NCBI GenBank assembly: GCA_964057225.1
Contig: OZ059899.1
Span: 10,416,001-10,480,000, forward strand
Length of the DNA: 64,000 nucleotides
Source: Auanema rhodensis
Taxonomy: Eukaryota; Nematoda; Chromadorea; Rhabditida; Rhabditidae
Direction: 5' to 3'
Part shown: positions 60,101 to 64,000 of the stretch, piece by piece
Layout: every line of letters begins with the position of its first letter
Position numbering within the stretch: the stretch's first letter is position 1
Position numbers and translations under genes: made by a program
The notes under the pieces: model-generated
What the model saw: the letters and a program-made list of their open reading frames with translations, nothing else
Databases searched by the model: none
Told to the model about the DNA's origin: nothing

Positions 60101-60835
60101 GATCCTGATTTCTCTATGATTACATAAAACTCTCGTTTGATATAAAAAAAGAAGAGGAATAACGTTTCCAGGATGTCAATGATATCGAATCTAGTGATAT
60201 TGTAGAAAAATGTAATGTCAGCTCCATAGGTTTTCTCTTAATTTCTCTCATCACAATTGTCTTAGTTTTTTTCTCATAAGAGTTTCTGAAATCTTAGGTG
60301 AACAAGGCCGTATATATTTTTTTCTGGAATTCGAAAGCATTTGGGATGGAAATTAGAAGGAAAAGAACTAGTTTTTCCTACTTTAAAACAAACAATAAGA
60401 AATAAAATAAAAAAGATTGTAAGATATCCAATTTAAACTTATACATTTACTTTGATAAAGAGCCTATTAGTTTGAAATTTTATGTCTTACAGTTCTCCAA
60501 CAGAACAGACTGATCCTGATTTCTCTATGATTACATAAAACTCTCGTTTGATATAAAAAAAGAAGAGGAATAACGTTTCCAGGATGTCAATGATATCGAA
60601 TCTAGTGATATTGTAGAAAAATGTAATGTCAGCTCCATAGGTTTTCTCTTAATTTCTCTCATCACAATTGTCTTAGTTTTTTTTCTCATTAGAGTTTCTG
60701 AAATCTTAGGTGAACAAGGCCGTATATATTTTTTTCTGGAATTCGAAAGCATTTGGGATGGACATTAGAAGGAAAAGAACTAGTTTTTCCTACTTTAAAA
60801 CAAACAATAAGAAATAAAATAAAAAAGATTGTTAG
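54669..60835 (+). repeat. Run of 15 short units, tRNA-free for 6.2 kb
   Basis: This is the longest stretch without a tRNA gene. Fourteen type-A units are joined by one A/B hybrid (about 55,492-55,903). One unit near 57,676 lost bases of the GATATAAAAAAAG run. I find nothing else in this stretch. Confidence 0.94.
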
Positions 60836-61127
60836 ATATCCAATTTAAACTTATACATTTACTTCGATAAAGAGCCTATTAGTTTGAAATTTTATGTCTT
60901 ACAGTTCTCCAACAGAACAGACTGATCCTGATTTCTCTATGATTACATAAAACTCTCGTTTGATATACAAAAAGGAGAGGAATAACGTTTCCAGGATATC
61001 AATGATATCGAATCTAGTGATATTGTAGAAAAATGTAATGTCAGCTCCATAGTTTTTCTCTAAATTTCTCTCATCACAATAGTCTTATTTTTTTTTCATA
61101 AGAGTTTCTGAAATCTTAGTTGAACAA

Positions 61128-61200
61128 GGCCGCGTGGCGCAATGGATAACGCGTCTGCCTACGGAGCAGAAGATTGTAGGTTCGAATCCTGCCGTGGTCG
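61128..61200 (+). tRNA. tRNA-Arg(ACG), copy 24
   Basis: Identical to copy 1, in unit 60836-61443 (608 bp). It has the GTTATACAA flank of copies 21 and 22. The right arm has CTATTTTTAAACAAAC in place of CTATTTTAAAACAAAC. Confidence 0.97.
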
Positions 61201-61443
61201 TAAATTTTTTTCATTTCACTTGTCATTTACAAAAATCAAATTTATCTTCTTCAACGATTATTTTTGCAATGTGTCATAAAAATTTCACAGTTATACAAAA
61301 CGTTTTTTAAGAATTTTTTTTGTTGTCAACATATATATTTTCCTGGAATTCGAAAGCATTTGGGATGGAAATTAGAAAGAAAAGAACTAGTTTTTCCTAT
61401 TTTTAAACAAACAAAAAAAAAATAAAATGAAAAAGATTGTTAG

Positions 61444-64000
61444 ATATCCAATTTAAACTTATACATTTACTTCGATAAAGAGCCTATTAGTTTGAAATTT
61501 TATGTCTTACAGTTCTCCAACAGAACAGACTGATCCTGATTTCTCTATGATTACATACAATTCTCGTTTGATATAAAAAAAGAAGAGGAATAACGTTTCC
61601 AGGATGTCAATGATATCGAATCTAGTGATATTGTAAAAAAATGTAATGTCAGCTCCATAGGTTTTCTCTTAATTTCTCTCATCACAATTGTCTTAGTTTT
61701 TTTTCTCATAAGAGTTTCTGAAATCTTAGGTGAACAAGGCCGTATATATTTTTTTCTGGAATTCGAAAGCATTTGGATGGAAATTAGAAAGAAAAGAACT
61801 AGTTTTTCCTACTTTAAAACGAACAATAAGAAATAAAATAAAAAAGATTGTTAGATATCCAATTTAAACTTATACATTTACTTCGATAAAGAGCCTATTA
61901 GTTTGAAATTTTATGTCTTACAGTTCTCCAACAGAACAGACTGATCCTGATTTCTCTATGATTATATAAAACTCTCGTTTGATATAAAAAAAGAAGAGGA
62001 ATAACGTTTCCAGGATGTCAATGATATCGAATCTAGTGATATTGTAGAAAAATGTAATGTCAGCTCCATAGGTTTTCTCTTAATTTCTCTCAACACAATT
62101 GTCTTAGTTTTTTTCTCATAAGAGTTTCTGAATTCTTAGGTGAACAAGGCCGTATATATTTTTTTCTGGAATTCGAAAGCATTTGGGATGGAAATTAGAA
62201 AGAAAAGAACTAGTTTTTCCTACTTTAAAACAAACAATAAGAAATAAAATAAAAAAGATTGTTAGATATCTAATTTAAACTTATACATTTACTTCGATAA
62301 AGAGCCTATTAGTTTGAAATTTTATGTCTTACAGTTCTCCAACAGAACAGACTGATCCTGATTTCTCTATGATTACATAAAACTCTCGTTTGATATAAAA
62401 AAAGAAGAGGAATAACGTTTCCAGGATGTCAATGATATCGAATCTAGTGATATTGTAGAAAAATGTAATGTCAGCTCCATAGGTTTTCTCTTAATTTCTC
62501 TCATCACAATTGTCTTAGTTTTTTTTCTCATAAGAGTTTCTGAAATCTTAGGTGAACAAGGCCGTATATATTTTTTTCTGGAATTCGAAAACATTTGGGA
62601 TGGAAATTAGAAAGAAAAGAACTAGTTTTTCCTACTTTAAAACAAACAATAAGAAATAAAATAAAAAAGATTGTTAGATATCCAATTTAAACTTATACAT
62701 TTACTTCGATAAAGAGCCTATTAGTTTGAAATTTTATGTCTTACAGTTCTCCAACAGAACAGACTGATCCTGATTTCTCTATGATTACATAAAACTCTCG
62801 TTTGATATACAAAAAGGAGAGGAATAACGTTTCCAGGATATCAATGATATCGAATCTAGTGATATTGTAGAAAAATGTAATGTCAGCTTCATAGTTTTTC
62901 TCTTAATTTCTCTCATCACAATAGTCTTATTTTTTTTTCATAAGAGTTTCTGAAATCTTAGTTGAACAAGGCCGTATATATTTTTTTCTGGAATTCGAAA
63001 GCATTTGGGATGGATATTAGAAGGAAAAGAACTAGTTTTTCCTACTTTAAAACAAACAATAAGAAATAAAATAAAAAAGATTGTTAGATATCCAATTTAA
63101 ACTTATACATTTACTTCGATAAAGAGCCTATTAGTTTGAAATTTTATGTCTTACAGTTCTCCAACAGAACAGACTGATCCTGATTTCTCTATGATTACAT
63201 ACAATTCTCGTTTGATATAAAAAAAGAAGAGGAATAACGTTTCCAGGATGTCAATGATATCGAATCTAGTGATATTGTAAAAAAATGTAATGTCAGCTCC
63301 ATAGGTTTTCTCTTAATTTCTCTCATCACAATTGTCTTAGTTTTTTTTCTCATAAGAGTTTCTGAAATCTTAGGTGAACAAGGCCGTATATATTTTTTTC
63401 TGGAATTCGAAAGCATTTGGATGGAAATTAGAAAGAAAAGAACTAGTTTTTCCTACTTTAAAACGAACAATAAGAAATAAAATAAAAAAGATTGTTAGAT
63501 ATCCAATTTAAACTTATACATTTACTTCGATAAAGAGCCTATTAGTTTGAAATTTTATGTCTTACAGTTCTCCAACAGAACAGACTGATCCTGATTTCTC
63601 TATGATTACATAAAACTCTCGTTTGATATGAAAAAAGAAGAGGAATAACGTTTCCAGGATGTCAATGATATCGAATCTAGTGATATTGTAAAAAAATGTA
63701 ATGTCAGCTCCATAGGTTTTCTCTTAATTTCTCTCATCACAATTGTCTTAGTTTTTTTTCTCATAAGAGTTTCTGAAATCTTAGGTGAACAAGGCCGTAT
63801 ATATTTTTTTCTGGAATTCGAAAGCATTTGGGATGGAAATTAGAAAGAAAAGAACCAGTTTTTCCTACTTTAAAACAAACAATAAGAAATAAAATAAAAA
63901 AGATTGTTAGATATCCAATTTAAACTTATACACTTACTTCGATAAAGAGCCTATTAGTTTGAAATTTTATGTCTTACAGTTCTCCAACAGAACAGACTGA
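61444..64000 (+). repeat. Run of 6 short units plus one partial unit
   Basis: Mostly type A, with one type-B unit from about 62,680. The final partial unit is cut by the window edge within ACAGAACAGACTGA, so the array continues to the right. Confidence 0.94.

Larger units (their letters stand above)
1..64000 (+). repeat. tRNA-Arg-bearing satellite array, entire window
   Basis: The window is a single head-to-tail tandem array in one orientation. Phasing at ATATCCAATTTAAAC gives unit starts at 1, 413, 823, 1233, 1645, 2057, 2664 and so on to the right edge. Units are either short (410-412 bp, about 119 complete) or long (605-683 bp, 24). Both share about 290 bp to the left of GGCCG and about 110 bp to the right of TATATAT. 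Long units have an extra block of about 199 bp between these points that contains a tRNA-Arg gene and its 3' flank. Distances between neighbouring tRNA genes equal one long unit plus a whole number of short units. No inserted unrelated DNA is visible. The array extends past both window edges. Confidence 0.98.
60350..64000 (+). repeat. At least 3.6-kb block copy of 48,850-52,502
   Basis: Units and the tRNA correspond at an offset of 11,498 bp (49,630 and 61,128; 50,875 and 62,373; 52,108 and 63,606), with the shared variants GATTGTAAGATATCC, GTTATACAA, CATTTGGATGG, CTGAATTCTTAGG and TACACTTAC. Small differences exist, such as the A10 run in the left copy and TTTTTAAACAAAC in the right. The right limit is beyond the window. 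Confidence 0.88.

Noticed and set aside
1-64000. CRISPR array
   Set aside because: Repeats are whole 411-607-bp units with no short repeat/unique spacer alternation, and the tRNA gene is of eukaryotic type.

Overview
The whole 64 kb window is one uninterrupted, head-to-tail satellite array that carries a tRNA gene. There is no unique DNA, no protein-coding gene I can support, no transposon and no inverted unit anywhere in it. The DNA is strongly AT-rich. It points to a eukaryotic nuclear genome: the tRNA gene has no encoded CCA end, has good internal A and B boxes, and is followed at once by an oligo-T RNA polymerase III terminator. The tRNA body resembles animal tRNA-Arg(ACG), so an invertebrate animal is my best guess, but the window does not settle the organism.

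Two kinds of unit tile the array. Phased at the recurring ATATCCAATTTAAAC, I count about 119 complete short units of 410-412 bp plus one partial unit at the right edge, and 24 long units of 605-683 bp. Each long unit holds one 73-nt tRNA-Arg(ACG) gene on the + strand plus about 125 bp of 3' flank that short units lack. Every short unit I inspected still ends its left half with GGCCG (occasionally mutated), the first five bases of the tRNA gene, and then jumps to the TATATAT just beyond the missing block. Short units are therefore best read as deletion derivatives that lost their tRNA gene and then outnumbered the parent form about five to one. Of the 24 tRNA genes, 22 are identical, one carries G53A (B box and T stem) and one carries C65A (T stem).

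Layout: 1-13,524 is mixed short and long units, and its first 3.6 kb recurs at 13,525-17,125. From 8,197 to about 12,702 there are tandem 1,430-bp and 823-bp multimers. From about 20.3 to 32.2 kb there is a 4,091-bp higher-order repeat in three copies. From 32,972 to 45,849 there is a 3,976-bp higher-order repeat (one copy shortened to 3,563 bp) whose tRNA units carry an internal 73-bp duplication. From 45,850 to 64,000 there are 823-bp and 1,430-bp duplications and two larger block copies, 4.7/4.3 kb and 11,498 bp apart. Hybrid monomers mark several unequal-exchange junctions.

Functionally, the only genes I can defend are the 24 tRNA-Arg genes. The rest is non-coding spacer under concerted evolution. 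The many short ORFs in the array are by-products of copying one sequence over 140 times.
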